A DNA stretch of 64,000 nucleotides from Yoonia sp034652275 (lineage in GTDB: Bacteria > Pseudomonadota > Alphaproteobacteria > Rhodobacterales > Rhodobacteraceae), in NCBI RefSeq assembly GCF_034652275.1, contig NZ_JAXIWG010000001.1, positions 1,240,001-1,304,000 on the forward strand, in the 5' to 3' direction. A program made the position numbers and the translations under genes. The notes under the pieces were generated by a model. That model made no database searches and was not told where the DNA came from. It saw only the letters and a program-made list of their open reading frames with translations. Shown here piece by piece: positions 29,531 through 38,490 of the stretch (the stretch's first letter is position 1; each line of letters begins with the position of its first letter).

Positions 29531-30256
29531 ATGAAAAACTTTGTCGCTTCCCTGATACTGGCCACGACGGCCGCCCCCGCAGTCGCGCAGGAATGTGTCG
29601 TCATGCTGCACGGCCTTGCCCGGACCGAGATTTCGATGACGGCGATGGCGCTTGTCCTCGAAGGCGAAGGCTATACCGTCATCAACCGTGGTTATCCGTC
29701 GACCGAAAGCACGATCCCGAACCTTGTCGCGGATTACGTGGCCGAGGATGTGGCCGCTTGCGGCGACAGGCGGGTCAATTTCGTAACCCATTCGATGGGC
29801 GGTATCCTTGTGCGGGCCTGGCTGACCAACAACCGGCCCGAGGACATGGGCCGCGTCGTCATGCTGGGGCCCCCGAACGGCGGGTCGGAGCTGGTGGACA
29901 TTTTCGGCGATTTCGAGCCGTTCCAATGGGTCAACGGACCTGCGGGTCTTCAGCTTGGTACGGAAGCTGACAGTTTTCCCAACACGCTTGACTATCTGCC
30001 GTTCGAGATTGGCGTGATCGCGGGCAACCGGACCCTGAACCCTGTCTATTCGACGCTGATCGAAGGCCCCGATGACGGTAAGGTCTCGGTTGCGTCCACG
30101 CGGCTGGACGGGATGACCGACCATATTATTCTGCCGGTCACACATACGTTCATGATGAACAATCCGGTGGTGATCAGCCAGGTCATCGAATTCCTGCGCA
30201 ATGGCCGGTTCGACCCCGACCTGACGATGACGGATGTGATCCTCGGGACAGAGTGA
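29531..30256 (+). CDS. Secreted alpha/beta hydrolase (lipase-like)
   Basis: 241 residues with a signal peptide (MKNFVASLILATTAAPAVAQ, cut near 21). The mature part starts ECVVMLHGLART with the HG oxyanion motif at 27-28. The nucleophile elbow THSMGG puts Ser at 88. Candidate acid and base are Asp in PDDGKVSV and His in VTHTFMM near the C-terminus. Overall it resembles periplasmic PGAP1/triacylglycerol-lipase-like hydrolases. It lies seven bases after the DMT gene and may be co-transcribed. The substrate is unknown. Confidence 0.82.
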   Translation: MKNFVASLILATTAAPAVAQECVVMLHGLARTEISMTAMALVLEGEGYTVINRGYPSTESTIPNLVADYVAEDVAACGDRRVNFVTHSMGGILVRAWLTNNRPEDMGRVVMLGPPNGGSELVDIFGDFEPFQWVNGPAGLQLGTEADSFPNTLDYLPFEIGVIAGNRTLNPVYSTLIEGPDDGKVSVASTRLDGMTDHIILPVTHTFMMNNPVVISQVIEFLRNGRFDPDLTMTDVILGTE

Positions 30257-30262
30257 GGTTTT

Positions 30263-30302
30263 GCCGCCCCTGCGGGGCGACAAGCCTCCGGCGGGGATAT
30301 TT
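30263..30302. repeat. GC-rich intergenic hairpin, REP-like
   Basis: CGCCCC-TGC-GGGGCG followed by GCCTCCGGCGGGGATATTT lies between convergent stops of the hydrolase and purK genes. Similar CTCCGGCGGG-ATATTT elements are, from memory, common between genes in Rhodobacterales. It may terminate transcription from both sides. No second copy was noticed in this window. Confidence 0.5.
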
Positions 30303-31368
30303 AGGCTCGAACGATGCGGTTGATATGGCCCATCTTGCGGCCCGGTTTCACCTCGGCCTTGCCGTAAAGGTGGATGGCCGCATCGGTTTTCGCGTAATCC
30401 GCCAGTTTGTCCATGTCGTCACCGATCAGGTTTTCCATGGTGACATCCGAATGGCGTGACCCGTCGCCCAAGGGCCAGCCCGCCACGGCGCGGATATGCT
30501 GTTCGAACTGGCAAATGGTGCAGCCGTTCTGGGTCCAGTGGCCGGAATTATGCACGCGCGGAGCGATTTCGTTCACGATCAATCCTTGTGGCGTGACGAA
30601 CAGCTCCACCCCCATGACGCCCACATAATCCAGCGCGTTCAGGATGCGCGCCGCGATCAGCACGGCATCGGTGCGCTGGCTGGCGGTCAGTCTGGCGGGA
30701 ACAGTCGTGGTGCGCAGGATGCCATCCTCGTGCACATTCTCGCCCGGATCGTAGCAGGCGACCGACCCGTCCTGCCCGCGCGCGCCGATCACCGACACCT
30801 CGTGGCTGAAGTCGACGAAGCCTTCAAGGATCGCGGGCGCGCCTGCCATCTCGGCGAAAGCACGCGGCGCATCGTCGGCCGTCCTGATCCGCGCCTGCCC
30901 TTTGCCGTCATAGCCCATGCGCCGCGTCTTGAGGATCGCGGGCGCGCCGATGGTCGCAAGCGCGGCCTCCAGTGCTGCCATATCGGGCACATCCGCAAAG
31001 GGGGCGGTCTGCAGCCCCAGCCCTTGCAGAAAGGTCTTTTCGGTCAGTCGGTCCTGGCTGGTCGCCAGCGCCTGCCGTCCGGGGTGGATCGGGGCCAGCG
31101 TTTCCAGAAGGTCGAGCGCCGCCGTGGGGATGTTTTCGAACTCATAGGTGATGACATCGACGGACTGGCCGAAGGCGGTCAGTGCGGCATGGTCGTCATA
31201 GCTGGCTGTCGTCACGCTGTGTGCTACGTCGCCAGCGGGCGGGTTCGCGCCCGGCTCGAAGATATGGACCTTCAACCCTAGCCGCGATGCCGCCACCGCC
31301 AGCATCCGCCCCAATTGCCCGCCACCGAGGATTCCGATGGTGGCCCCGACAGGCAAGGCATTATTCAT
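30301..31368 (-). CDS. purK: 5-(carboxyamino)imidazole ribonucleotide synthase PurK
   Basis: ATP-grasp enzyme of purine synthesis that carboxylates AIR with bicarbonate. 355 residues starting MNNALPVGATIGILGGGQLGRML, with the ATP-grasp lid ILKTRRMGYDGKGQARI (about 150) and the metal-binding EIAPRVHNSGHWTQ (about 265) diagnostic for PurK. GGAAGAACC precedes the ATG, which overlaps the purE stop by eight bases. Confidence 0.96.
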   Translation of the reverse strand: MNNALPVGATIGILGGGQLGRMLAVAASRLGLKVHIFEPGANPPAGDVAHSVTTASYDDHAALTAFGQSVDVITYEFENIPTAALDLLETLAPIHPGRQALATSQDRLTEKTFLQGLGLQTAPFADVPDMAALEAALATIGAPAILKTRRMGYDGKGQARIRTADDAPRAFAEMAGAPAILEGFVDFSHEVSVIGARGQDGSVACYDPGENVHEDGILRTTTVPARLTASQRTDAVLIAARILNALDYVGVMGVELFVTPQGLIVNEIAPRVHNSGHWTQNGCTICQFEQHIRAVAGWPLGDGSRHSDVTMENLIGDDMDKLADYAKTDAAIHLYGKAEVKPGRKMGHINRIVRA

Positions 31369-31849
31369 CGACAGGTTCTTCCGGGATCGAGGCAGACAGG
31401 GCGTCACGCCATGCATCCAGACGTGCGGCAAGGGCTGCATCCTGCAGGGCAAGAATACCGGCGGCCATCAGCCCCGCATTCGCCGCCCCTGCGGCACCGA
31501 TGGCCATCGTCGCCACGGGAAAGCCGCGCGGCATTTGCAGGATGGAATAAAGGCTGTCCACGCCGCCCAGCGCCTTGGTCTGGACCGGCACGCCGATCAC
31601 CGGCACGCGGGTTTTCGACGCCATCATGCCGGGCAGATGTGCCGCGCCTCCTGCCCCTGCGATGATGACCTGCAAACCGCGCTGCGCGGCGGTTTTGCCA
31701 TAATCCCACAGCCGGTCGGGTGTCCGGTGGGCGGAAACGATGCGTTTTTCATAGACCACGCCAAGCTGGTCAAGCATCTCTGCCGCCTCGCGCATGGTGG
31801 GCCAGTCGGACTGGCTGCCCATGATGATCCCGACCAAAGGCTGTGTCAT
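31361..31849 (-). CDS. purE: N5-carboxyaminoimidazole ribonucleotide mutase PurE
   Basis: 162-residue class I PurE that moves the carboxylate from N5 to C4. It contains the phosphate-binding GSQSDWPTM (11-19) and the SAHRTPDRLWDY motif (about 40) with the catalytic His. It forms the usual purEK pair. Confidence 0.97.
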   Translation of the reverse strand: MTQPLVGIIMGSQSDWPTMREAAEMLDQLGVVYEKRIVSAHRTPDRLWDYGKTAAQRGLQVIIAGAGGAAHLPGMMASKTRVPVIGVPVQTKALGGVDSLYSILQMPRGFPVATMAIGAAGAANAGLMAAGILALQDAALAARLDAWRDALSASIPEEPVDE

Positions 31850-31916
31850 ATCCTGCGTCCCGTGAAAAATCCTGAAGCGGCACTATAGCCAAGCGCGAGG
31901 GCACCGCAACGGGCGA

Positions 31917-32135
31917 TCAGGCGATGATATCGGGGTGAATGCGGTCTTCGAGCACGACGATCTGGTCCTTCAGTGCCAGTTTCTGCTTTTTCAGCCGCTT
32001 GATCGTCAGCATGTCGGTCGAGGCGCGGTCGTGCAGGGCCTCGATCGCGGAATCAAGGTCGCGGTGCTGGCTCTTGAGCATTTCCAGCTTGACGCGCAGC
32101 ACGTCGATTTCATCCATTTTGGCAAAGGTCGTCAT
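31917..32135 (-). CDS. YdcH/DUF465-family small protein
   Basis: 72 residues, predicted almost entirely helical. The SQHRDLDSAIEAL and KRLKKQKLALKDQIVVLE stretches form the DUF465 antiparallel coiled coil. The function is unknown; homologues are widespread in Proteobacteria. A second in-frame ATG six codons on (MDEIDVLR) is an equally possible start. Confidence 0.85.
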   Translation of the reverse strand: MTTFAKMDEIDVLRVKLEMLKSQHRDLDSAIEALHDRASTDMLTIKRLKKQKLALKDQIVVLEDRIHPDIIA

Positions 32136-32204
32136 TGGTCCGCATTATCCCGCAGCTGATCCGCCATAGATAAACAATGTCGCGCCAACATCCTAATACT
32201 TCCT

Positions 32205-32234
32205 CTTGATCGGGGGCGGTTTGGCACCCATATT
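32205..32234 (+). promoter_or_regulatory. RpoH-type promoter for hsp20
   Basis: CTTGAT (32205-32210), 16 bases, then CCCATATT (32227-32234) resembles the sigma-32 consensus CTTGAA-N11-16-CCCCATNT. It lies about 60 bases before the small heat-shock gene. Function inferred from pattern and context. Confidence 0.6.
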
Positions 32235-32294
32235 TTGATCAGGCCGCCGCGAACGGGGCCGCACCGACAGTCGCTTGAACGAAGGGCATGTCTT

Positions 32295-32708
32295 ATGACG
32301 AAAATGGCTTTGGGAACCCATCCGTTCCTTTTGGGGTTCGAACAGCTTGAACGGCTGGTCGAACGCACCGCGAAGACCGGCAATGACGGTTATCCGCCCT
32401 ATAACATCGAACAGACCTCTGCCACGTCCTACCGGATCACGCTGGCCGTCGCCGGTTTCGCCGAAAGCGATCTGGCCATCACGGTCGAGGATAATTCGCT
32501 CGTGATCCGCGGCCGCCAGCGCGACGACAGCGAAGGGCGCATCTACCTGCACCGCGGGATCGCCGCGCGGCAGTTCCAGCGGTCATTCGTGCTGGCCGAC
32601 GGAGTCGATGTCGGCGAAGCGGTAATGGAAAACGGCCTGCTGCATGTCGATCTGACACGGTCGGTCCCCGACCGCGTGGTGCAGACGATCAAGATCAGGA
32701 AAGGGTAA
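32295..32708 (+). CDS. Small heat-shock protein, Hsp20 family
   Basis: 137-residue ATP-independent holdase. An N-terminal MALGTHPFLLGFEQLERL segment typical of alphaproteobacterial sHsps precedes an alpha-crystallin domain (about 35-125; YRITLAVAGFAESDLAITVEDNSLVIRG, then GIAARQFQRSFVLADGV and MENGLLHVDL). The C-terminal IKI anchor is at about 132-134. AAGGGC upstream supports this ATG. It has an RpoH-like promoter and is followed by a DUF1150 gene after three bases. Confidence 0.94.
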   Translation: MTKMALGTHPFLLGFEQLERLVERTAKTGNDGYPPYNIEQTSATSYRITLAVAGFAESDLAITVEDNSLVIRGRQRDDSEGRIYLHRGIAARQFQRSFVLADGVDVGEAVMENGLLHVDLTRSVPDRVVQTIKIRKG

Positions 32709-32711
32709 GCC

Positions 32712-32936
32712 ATGAACATGAAATACGATCTCAAGACGCTGGGGCAGGACATCGTCTATGTCAAACCCGTGTTGACAGCCGACCTGCCCGACGAGGTGCG
32801 CGCCGAAATCGGTGATCTGCGCGAGGTGTTCGCCGTCCACAACACCAAGGGCGAGCAACTGGCGCTGGTCGCGGACCGCAAGCTTGCTTTCCATCTGGCG
32901 CGCGAAAACCACATGCATCCGGTGACGGTACACTAA
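32712..32936 (+). CDS. DUF1150 family protein
   Basis: 74 residues with the core KTLGQDIVYVKPVLTADLPDEV and VFAVHNTKGEQLALVADRKLAFHLARENHM, which I recognise as DUF1150. It is translated directly after hsp20 and probably heat-induced with it. The molecular role is not known. Its last four bases overlap the convergent glycosyltransferase gene. Confidence 0.87.
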   Translation: MNMKYDLKTLGQDIVYVKPVLTADLPDEVRAEIGDLREVFAVHNTKGEQLALVADRKLAFHLARENHMHPVTVH

Positions 32937-33760
32937 CGCCAGATGCCGTAGGTATCCTGCATGTAGCGCACGCAGGCGCGATTGGCGTCATGCCGCCCCA
33001 AGCCCTCGATCACGGCGAGGTAGAGGGGTTCGACATCATTCGCGCCGTCATGCTGCGGCACAACGAAGTTGGCGGGTGTCCAGATCGGAACGCCCATCCG
33101 CTCCATCTGGCCGGAAAGCCAGATATCGTCCACCGTCCAGACGACTGGGGGGATGTTGAACGTGTCATCGCCCAGATAGTCCGGCCGGATCAACACCGCG
33201 CCGCAGCCCTCGGCAAAGGCGGCATATCCGCCAGCTATGAATCTGTGCCGGAAGGGCTTGGCAAGCGCGCGGCCCGTGACAAGCGACCGCAATTGCTGTT
33301 TGACCCGACGAAACCTGTATTCCAGATCCTTGCGCGACCGGCGCACACGCGGTTGGCGCAAGGACGGCGTGGGCAGGCCCATGTCGGCAAACTCGAGGCT
33401 GAGCGGGGCGATACAATGCCCCGGACGTTGCAGGCTTTCCGCGATCATCCGGGCAAACCGATCCGGTTCGTAAATCCGGTCGTCGTCGCAGTAGATGATC
33501 GTCGTATCGGTCCCCCGCAGGTCATCGACCGCGAAAAGCACCTTGCTGGCGGGACCGAGATCATCAGAAGGCCGGATGATCCGGACGCCCTCGGGGACGT
33601 CCGGCAAGCTGCCGTCGTAATCGGGAAATCGGCGATATTTGCGCGGAATATAGAGCCGGATCTCGTCGATCGGCGCTGTCTGCGCAATCAGTGAAGCAAG
33701 GGTTGCCCCGATATGGGCAAAGCGGGGCGGGATCGTCGACAGTGAAACAACCAGCCCCAA
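32933..33760 (-). CDS. Glycosyltransferase-like GT-A protein
   Basis: 275 residues with an N-terminal VVSLSTIPPRFAHIGATLASLIAQT strand-helix, a substrate loop, and a YCDDDRIYEPDRFARMI segment near 92-108 in which DDD is the metal-binding DxD-type motif. A second acidic block, VVWTVDDIWLSGQMERMG, lies near 220-237. The only start that keeps the first strand is a TTG seven bases after the sat-cysC stop, with AAGGGC upstream, so translation is probably coupled. Acceptor and donor are unknown. An arginine-rich stretch (150-175) may contact membrane. Confidence 0.72.
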   Translation of the reverse strand: MGLVVSLSTIPPRFAHIGATLASLIAQTAPIDEIRLYIPRKYRRFPDYDGSLPDVPEGVRIIRPSDDLGPASKVLFAVDDLRGTDTTIIYCDDDRIYEPDRFARMIAESLQRPGHCIAPLSLEFADMGLPTPSLRQPRVRRSRKDLEYRFRRVKQQLRSLVTGRALAKPFRHRFIAGGYAAFAEGCGAVLIRPDYLGDDTFNIPPVVWTVDDIWLSGQMERMGVPIWTPANFVVPQHDGANDVEPLYLAVIEGLGRHDANRACVRYMQDTYGIWR

Positions 33761-33766
33761 TTCAAG

Positions 33767-35491
33767 TCAGCCCTTGATCAGCCCGAGGCTTTCGAGCTTC
33801 AGGATCACCTGATGCGCGCAAGCGTCAACGCTTTGGTTTTCGGTATCAAGCCGCAGTTCGGGATGTTCGGGCACATCGTAAGGGTCCGAAATCCCCGTGA
33901 ATTCCGCGATCTTGCCCGCGCGTGCAAGCTTGTACAGACCCTTGCGGTCACGGCGTTCGCATTCCTCGATGGATGTGGCGACATGAACTTCGACGAAGGC
34001 CCCGAATTGTTCGACATCCTCGCGCACCGCGCGCCGTGTCGTGGCGTAGGGGGCAATGGGCGCGCAGATGGCGATGCCGCCGTTCTTGGTGATCTCGGAG
34101 GCGACATAGCCGATGCGCCGAATGTTCAGATCGCGGTGTTCCTTGCTGAACCCCAGTTCCGACGACAGGTTCTTGCGCACGATATCCCCGTCAAGCAAGG
34201 TCACAGGCCGCCCGCCCATTTCCATCAGCTTGACCATCAGCGCATTGGCGATGGTGGATTTGCCCGACCCCGAAAAGCCGGTGAAGAACACGGTGAAACC
34301 CTGTTTCGCCCGCGCGGGGCGGCTTTTGCGCAGCTCTTCCACGACCTGCGGAAAGCTGAACCATTCGGGGATTTCCAGACCTTCGGCCAGACGGCGGCGC
34401 AGTTCGGTGCCGGAGATATCGAGGATCGTCACCTTGTCTTTGTCGGTGATCTCGTCCGCAGGTTCGTATTGGGCGCGGTCCTGCACATAGACCATCTGTT
34501 TGAAATCGACCATTTCGATGCCCATTTCCGCCTGATGTTCGCGGAACAGGTCCTGCGCGTCATAGGGGCCATAGAAATCCTGACCGGCGGAATTCTTGCC
34601 CGGCCCGGCATGGTCGCGGCCGACGATGAAATGGGTGCAGCCATGGTTTTTGCGGATCAGTCCGTGCCAGACTGCTTCACGCGGGCCAGCCATGCGCATG
34701 GCAAGGTTCAGCAGGCTCATCGTGGTGGTGGCAGAGGGGTACTGGTCCAGCACCGCCTCGTAACAGCGCACGCGGGTGAAATGGTCGATGTCACCCGGTT
34801 TGGTCATGCCGACGACAGGATGGATCAGCAGGTTTGCCTGTGCTTCACGCGCGGCGCGGAAGGTCAGTTCCTGATGCGCGCGGTGCAAGGGGTTGCGGGT
34901 CTGAAAGGCCACGACCTTGCGCCAGCCCAGTTTGCGGAACAGCGCACGCAATTCGTTGGGCGTGTCGCGGCGACCGCGGAAATCGTAATGCACGGGCTGC
35001 TGGATGCCGGTGACAGGGCCGCCCAGATACACGCTGCCTGCCGTGTTGTGCAGATAGTTCACCGCCGGATGCGCGCTATCGTCGGCACCATAGACCTTTT
35101 CGGCCTCGTGCGCTTTGTTCGGCACCCATTTGTCGGTGACGGTCATCGTGGCAAGGATCACGCCTTCCTGATCGCGCAGCGCGATGTCCTGCCCGACGGT
35201 GACCTTGTCGGCAAAGCCTTCGCTGACATCCAGCGTGATCGGCATCGGCCAGAGCGCACCATCGGCAAGGCGCATGTTGTCCACGACGCTGTTGTAATCG
35301 GCCTCGGACAGAAACCCTTTCAACGGGTTGAACCCGCCGTTCATCAAGAGTTCCAGATCGCAGATCTGGCGCGGCGTCAGGTCGTGGCTGACCAGATCGC
35401 CCGCCTCTGCCTTCAGTTTCTGGGCGCTCTCGTAAGAGACGTAGAGTTCCGGGATCGGGGCCAAGTCCTGAGGCATGATTTTCACTGACAT
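33767..35491 (-). CDS. Bifunctional sulfate adenylyltransferase/adenylylsulfate kinase
   Basis: 574-residue fusion that activates sulfate to APS and phosphorylates it to PAPS. The N-terminal ATP sulfurylase (about 1-390) has FQTRNPLHRAHQEL (HxxH site, near 198) and GRDHAGPGK (near 295). The C-terminal APS kinase (about 400-574) has the P-loop GFSGSGKST (near 407), DGDIVRKNL and a KGLYKLARAGKIAEFTGISDPYE-like mobile lid. The single-chain form is common in Rhodobacterales. No clear ribosome site precedes the ATG; an ATG five codons in is possible. The glycosyltransferase gene follows. Confidence 0.95.
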   Translation of the reverse strand: MSVKIMPQDLAPIPELYVSYESAQKLKAEAGDLVSHDLTPRQICDLELLMNGGFNPLKGFLSEADYNSVVDNMRLADGALWPMPITLDVSEGFADKVTVGQDIALRDQEGVILATMTVTDKWVPNKAHEAEKVYGADDSAHPAVNYLHNTAGSVYLGGPVTGIQQPVHYDFRGRRDTPNELRALFRKLGWRKVVAFQTRNPLHRAHQELTFRAAREAQANLLIHPVVGMTKPGDIDHFTRVRCYEAVLDQYPSATTTMSLLNLAMRMAGPREAVWHGLIRKNHGCTHFIVGRDHAGPGKNSAGQDFYGPYDAQDLFREHQAEMGIEMVDFKQMVYVQDRAQYEPADEITDKDKVTILDISGTELRRRLAEGLEIPEWFSFPQVVEELRKSRPARAKQGFTVFFTGFSGSGKSTIANALMVKLMEMGGRPVTLLDGDIVRKNLSSELGFSKEHRDLNIRRIGYVASEITKNGGIAICAPIAPYATTRRAVREDVEQFGAFVEVHVATSIEECERRDRKGLYKLARAGKIAEFTGISDPYDVPEHPELRLDTENQSVDACAHQVILKLESLGLIKG

Positions 35492-35630
35492 CTATGGTTG
35501 CGTTGGCAGAGCCATAGCCCCCAGCCTGCGCGCTTGTCCAGCACGCAGCCGCAAAAAGAACAGGGCCTTGGCGCGCAGCACTATCGTGGAACAGGTATTC
35601 CCCAAAAGGGGGCGACCCGCGCGCGCTGTC

Positions 35631-36599
35631 CTATTCCGCCGCCTTGACGACCTGCTGATCGTGCTGTGCCGCCAGAAAGCGTTCCGCGTCCAGCGCCGCC
35701 ATGCAGCCCATGCCCGCACTTGTGACCGCTTGGCGGTAGACATGGTCGGTCAGATCGCCCGCAGCAAAGACACCGGGGATCGCGGTGCGCGTGGTGCCGG
35801 GTTCGACCACGACATAACCGCCGTTGTGCAGTTCAAGCTGGCCTTGCACCAATTCGGACGCGGGCGCATGGCCGATGGCGATGAACACGCCTTTGGCCGC
35901 GATTTCGGTCACAGCGCCACTGCGCACGTCACGCACACGGATGCCCTCGACGCCCAAGGGGCTGTCGGTGCCGAACACCTCTTCGACCTCGTGGAACCAG
36001 AGCGTTTCGATCTTGGGGTTGTTCTGCAATCGCTGCTGCAGGATCTTTTCGGCGCGCAATTCGTCGCGGCGGTGGATCAGCGTCACCTTGGAGGCGAAAT
36101 TGGTCAGGAACAGCGCCTCTTCCACGGCGGTATTGCCGCCGCCGACGACGACGATCTCCTGCCCGCGATAAAAGAACCCGTCACAAGTCGCACAGGCGCT
36201 GACGCCGAAACCCTTGAACTTGTCCTCGGTCGGCAGGCCCAGCCATTTGGCGCGCGCGCCTGTGGACAGGATCACAGCATCGGCGGTATAGACCGTGCCG
36301 CTGTCGGACATGGCGGTAAACGGGCGGTTTTGCAGATCAAGCGATGTGATGATGTCCTGCACGATCTCGCAGCCCATGGCGCGCGCATGGGCTTCCATGC
36401 GCAGCATCAGGTCGGGGCCCTGCACTTCGGTGTCGCCGGGCCAGTTTTCGACCTCGGTCGTGGTGGTCAATTGCCCGCCCGGTTCCATGCCCTGCACCAG
36501 GAGGGGTTCAAGCATTGCGCGCGCGGCATAGACGCCAGCGGTATAGCCCGCAGGGCCGGAACCAATGATCAGAACGCGGGTGTGGCGGGTATCGGGCAT
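35631..36599 (-). CDS. trxB: Thioredoxin-disulfide reductase TrxB
   Basis: 322-residue FAD/NADPH enzyme that reduces thioredoxin. The FAD motif GSGPAGYTAGVYAARA is at 13-28, the redox pair CATC is Cys136/Cys139, the NADPH motif VVGGGNTAVEEA is near 150, and GVFAAGDLTD near 280 completes the FAD site. The start at 36599 has AGGT upstream. It is divergent from an Lrp-type regulator, a linkage often seen in this order. Confidence 0.96.
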   Translation of the reverse strand: MPDTRHTRVLIIGSGPAGYTAGVYAARAMLEPLLVQGMEPGGQLTTTTEVENWPGDTEVQGPDLMLRMEAHARAMGCEIVQDIITSLDLQNRPFTAMSDSGTVYTADAVILSTGARAKWLGLPTEDKFKGFGVSACATCDGFFYRGQEIVVVGGGNTAVEEALFLTNFASKVTLIHRRDELRAEKILQQRLQNNPKIETLWFHEVEEVFGTDSPLGVEGIRVRDVRSGAVTEIAAKGVFIAIGHAPASELVQGQLELHNGGYVVVEPGTTRTAIPGVFAAGDLTDHVYRQAVTSAGMGCMAALDAERFLAAQHDQQVVKAAE

Positions 36600-36740
36600 A
36601 ACGGACCTCATCAGGAATACATTCCCGATATAACCCTCGAAGGCATCGGTTGGAAGGGTTAGACACTACGTTAGATTGTTGCGGAAATGTGAAACAATAT
36701 TGCGTATCCGCCGCGGAAAACGTAGTATTCGGAAAAACAG

Positions 36741-37253
36741 ATGGGGAACCCGATGCCAGGCACGAAACTCGACGAAATTGACCGGATGATTCTGGCCGAA
36801 CTGCAGGCCGATGGCCGCATGACCAATGTCGAACTTGCCAGCCGCGTCGGCATATCCGCGCCCCCTTGCCTGCGCCGCGTGCGCACGTTGGAGGAGCAAG
36901 GCTTCATCACGGGATATCATGCGGATGTCAACGCCCGCGAATTGGGGTTCGAGGTGCAGGTTTTCGCCATGGTCGGGCTGGTCAGTCAGGCCGAGGCGGA
37001 CCTGTCCGCGTTCGAGCGCAAATGCATCAGCTGGCCGCTTGTGCGCGAATGCCACATGCTGAACGGCGAGGTGGATTTCATTCTCAAATGCGTGGCCCCT
37101 GATCTGCGCACGTTCCAGCGCTTCCTGACCGAAGAACTGACCAGCGCCGACAATGTGGCCTCGGTCAAAACATCGCTGGTCATCCGGGGAGCCAAGGATG
37201 AACCCGGCGTACCGTTCGACGTGCTGGAGGCGCGACTGGCCCAGCAGGCCTGA
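36741..37253 (+). CDS. Lrp/AsnC-family transcriptional regulator
   Basis: 170 residues with an N-terminal HTH (LDEIDRMILAELQADGRMTNVELASRVGISAPPCLRRVRTLEEQGFI, about 10-56) and a C-terminal RAM ligand domain. An alternative ATG lies four codons inside. Its neighbour trxB is divergent across 141 bp. The target and effector are unknown; Lrp proteins usually sense amino acids. Confidence 0.92.
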   Translation: MGNPMPGTKLDEIDRMILAELQADGRMTNVELASRVGISAPPCLRRVRTLEEQGFITGYHADVNARELGFEVQVFAMVGLVSQAEADLSAFERKCISWPLVRECHMLNGEVDFILKCVAPDLRTFQRFLTEELTSADNVASVKTSLVIRGAKDEPGVPFDVLEARLAQQA

Positions 37254-37308
37254 CAGACAGCGCGACATTTTGTGCCATGTGCGCGGGTGTCGCTTGTGGT
37301 CAAGATGA

Positions 37309-37385
37309 AAGAAAGGCGCCCGGATAACCGGACGCCCTTCCCTTCACGGTGGGTTTCGCCGATGCGCGAACAGGTGGCGAAACCC
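37309..37385 (-). terminator. ccoNOQP terminator and preceding hairpin
   Basis: Reading the minus strand after ccoP: GGGTTTCGCC (37376-37385) pairs with GGCGAAACCC (37351-37360), a perfect 10-bp stem. Then GGGCGTCCGG-TTAT-CCGGGCGCC (37314-37338, one mismatch) is followed by TTTCTTTC. The second hairpin is a good terminator, and the first may protect the ccoP mRNA end. Confidence 0.75.
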
Positions 37386-37394
37386 GGGTGAACC

Positions 37395-38267
37395 TTATTC
37401 GCCGCCGCCCAGTTGGTGGACATAGGCGGTGACGGCACGGATTTCCGCTTCTGACAAACGAGTGCCCCACGGCGGCATGACACCAAAGCGCGCATAGCGG
37501 ATGGTTTCTTCGAGCGTTGCCGCATCACCACCGTAAAGCCACAGGTTGTTGGCCAGATTGGGGGCGCCGAGATCGCGGTTGCCCAGACCTTCGTCACCAT
37601 GACAGGCGGCACAATTGTCCAGATAGATTTCGGACCCCGCCAGTGCCAGCGTCGCATCATGCGTCTGGCCGGAGATGGCCAGCACATGCTGCACCACCGC
37701 ATCGATTTCGCCGTTCGACAGGATATCGTCAAAGGCAGTCATGACGGAATAGCGCGCGTCCCAGTCTTCTTCGTTGCGGATACCGTGGCGGATCGTATAG
37801 GCGATGTTTTCGAAATCACCGCCCCACAGCCAGTCGTCGTCCAGAAGGTTGGGATAGCCCACCGCACCTGCGGCACCGGACCCGTGGCACTGCGAACAAT
37901 TGTTGCGGAAAACCGCCGCCCCTGCCGATGTCGCAAAGCGCATCAGTTCGGGGTTCTGGTCCAGCGTCTCCAGATCGGCGACGGCAAGCTCGGCCATGAT
38001 ATCTGCATTGGCATCCTGAAAGCGGGCGATTTCTTGCGCGACTTCACCGCGCGTCGAATAGCCCAGCAGACCCGAGGTGGCGCTGCTGACCAGCGGCCAG
38101 GCGGGATAGGCGATGGTATAGCCGATCCCCCAGACGATGGTGATATAGAACGTCCACAGCCACCAGCGCGGCAACGGGTTGTTCAACTCCTTGATGCCGT
38201 CCCAGACATGGCCCGTTGTGTCGGTGCCAGTGACATCATCAATGTCTTTCTTGTCCTTGCTGCTCAT
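37395..38267 (-). CDS. ccoP: cbb3 oxidase dihaem subunit CcoP
   Basis: 290-residue membrane-anchored dihaem cytochrome c that passes electrons to CcoO/CcoN. One TM helix (WWLWTFYITIVWGIGYTIAYPAW, about 35-57) is followed by two cytochrome c domains with CSQCH (124-128) and CAACH (219-223). Axial Met candidates occur in YSVMTAF and GVMPPWG. It overlaps ccoQ by four bases and ends the ccoNOQP operon. Confidence 0.97.
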   Translation of the reverse strand: MSSKDKKDIDDVTGTDTTGHVWDGIKELNNPLPRWWLWTFYITIVWGIGYTIAYPAWPLVSSATSGLLGYSTRGEVAQEIARFQDANADIMAELAVADLETLDQNPELMRFATSAGAAVFRNNCSQCHGSGAAGAVGYPNLLDDDWLWGGDFENIAYTIRHGIRNEEDWDARYSVMTAFDDILSNGEIDAVVQHVLAISGQTHDATLALAGSEIYLDNCAACHGDEGLGNRDLGAPNLANNLWLYGGDAATLEETIRYARFGVMPPWGTRLSEAEIRAVTAYVHQLGGGE

Positions 38268-38479
38268 GATTGCAGCTCCTTGGCTTTCAGGGCCTTGTCG
38301 GTGTCGTCGCGGACACCGGCTGGCTTGTCCTCGTTACGGAAAGGGATGTTGGCTGTATCGGCATATTGTTTGCGGCTACCCGGGCGCATGACCCAGAGGA
38401 TCACCAGCAAAAAGAACGTGCCCATCCAGACCAGCAGCCAGTTGTCGGCGATCTGCTGCCAAAGCGATTGGATTTCCAT
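38264..38479 (-). CDS. ccoQ: cbb3 oxidase subunit CcoQ
   Basis: 71-residue single-TM protein (WLLVWMGTFFLLVILWVMRPG, about 14-34) with a polar C-terminus. Size and position between ccoO and ccoP identify it. CcoQ stabilises the complex under oxygen. Confidence 0.93.
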   Translation of the reverse strand: MEIQSLWQQIADNWLLVWMGTFFLLVILWVMRPGSRKQYADTANIPFRNEDKPAGVRDDTDKALKAKELQS

Positions 38480-38490
38480 TATCGGTCTCC

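Noticed and set aside
28820..30283. Long minus-strand frame opposite the DMT and hydrolase genes
   Set aside because: Low-complexity Arg/Gln/Asp/His antisense chain with no ribosome site. Both plus-strand genes have clear motifs.
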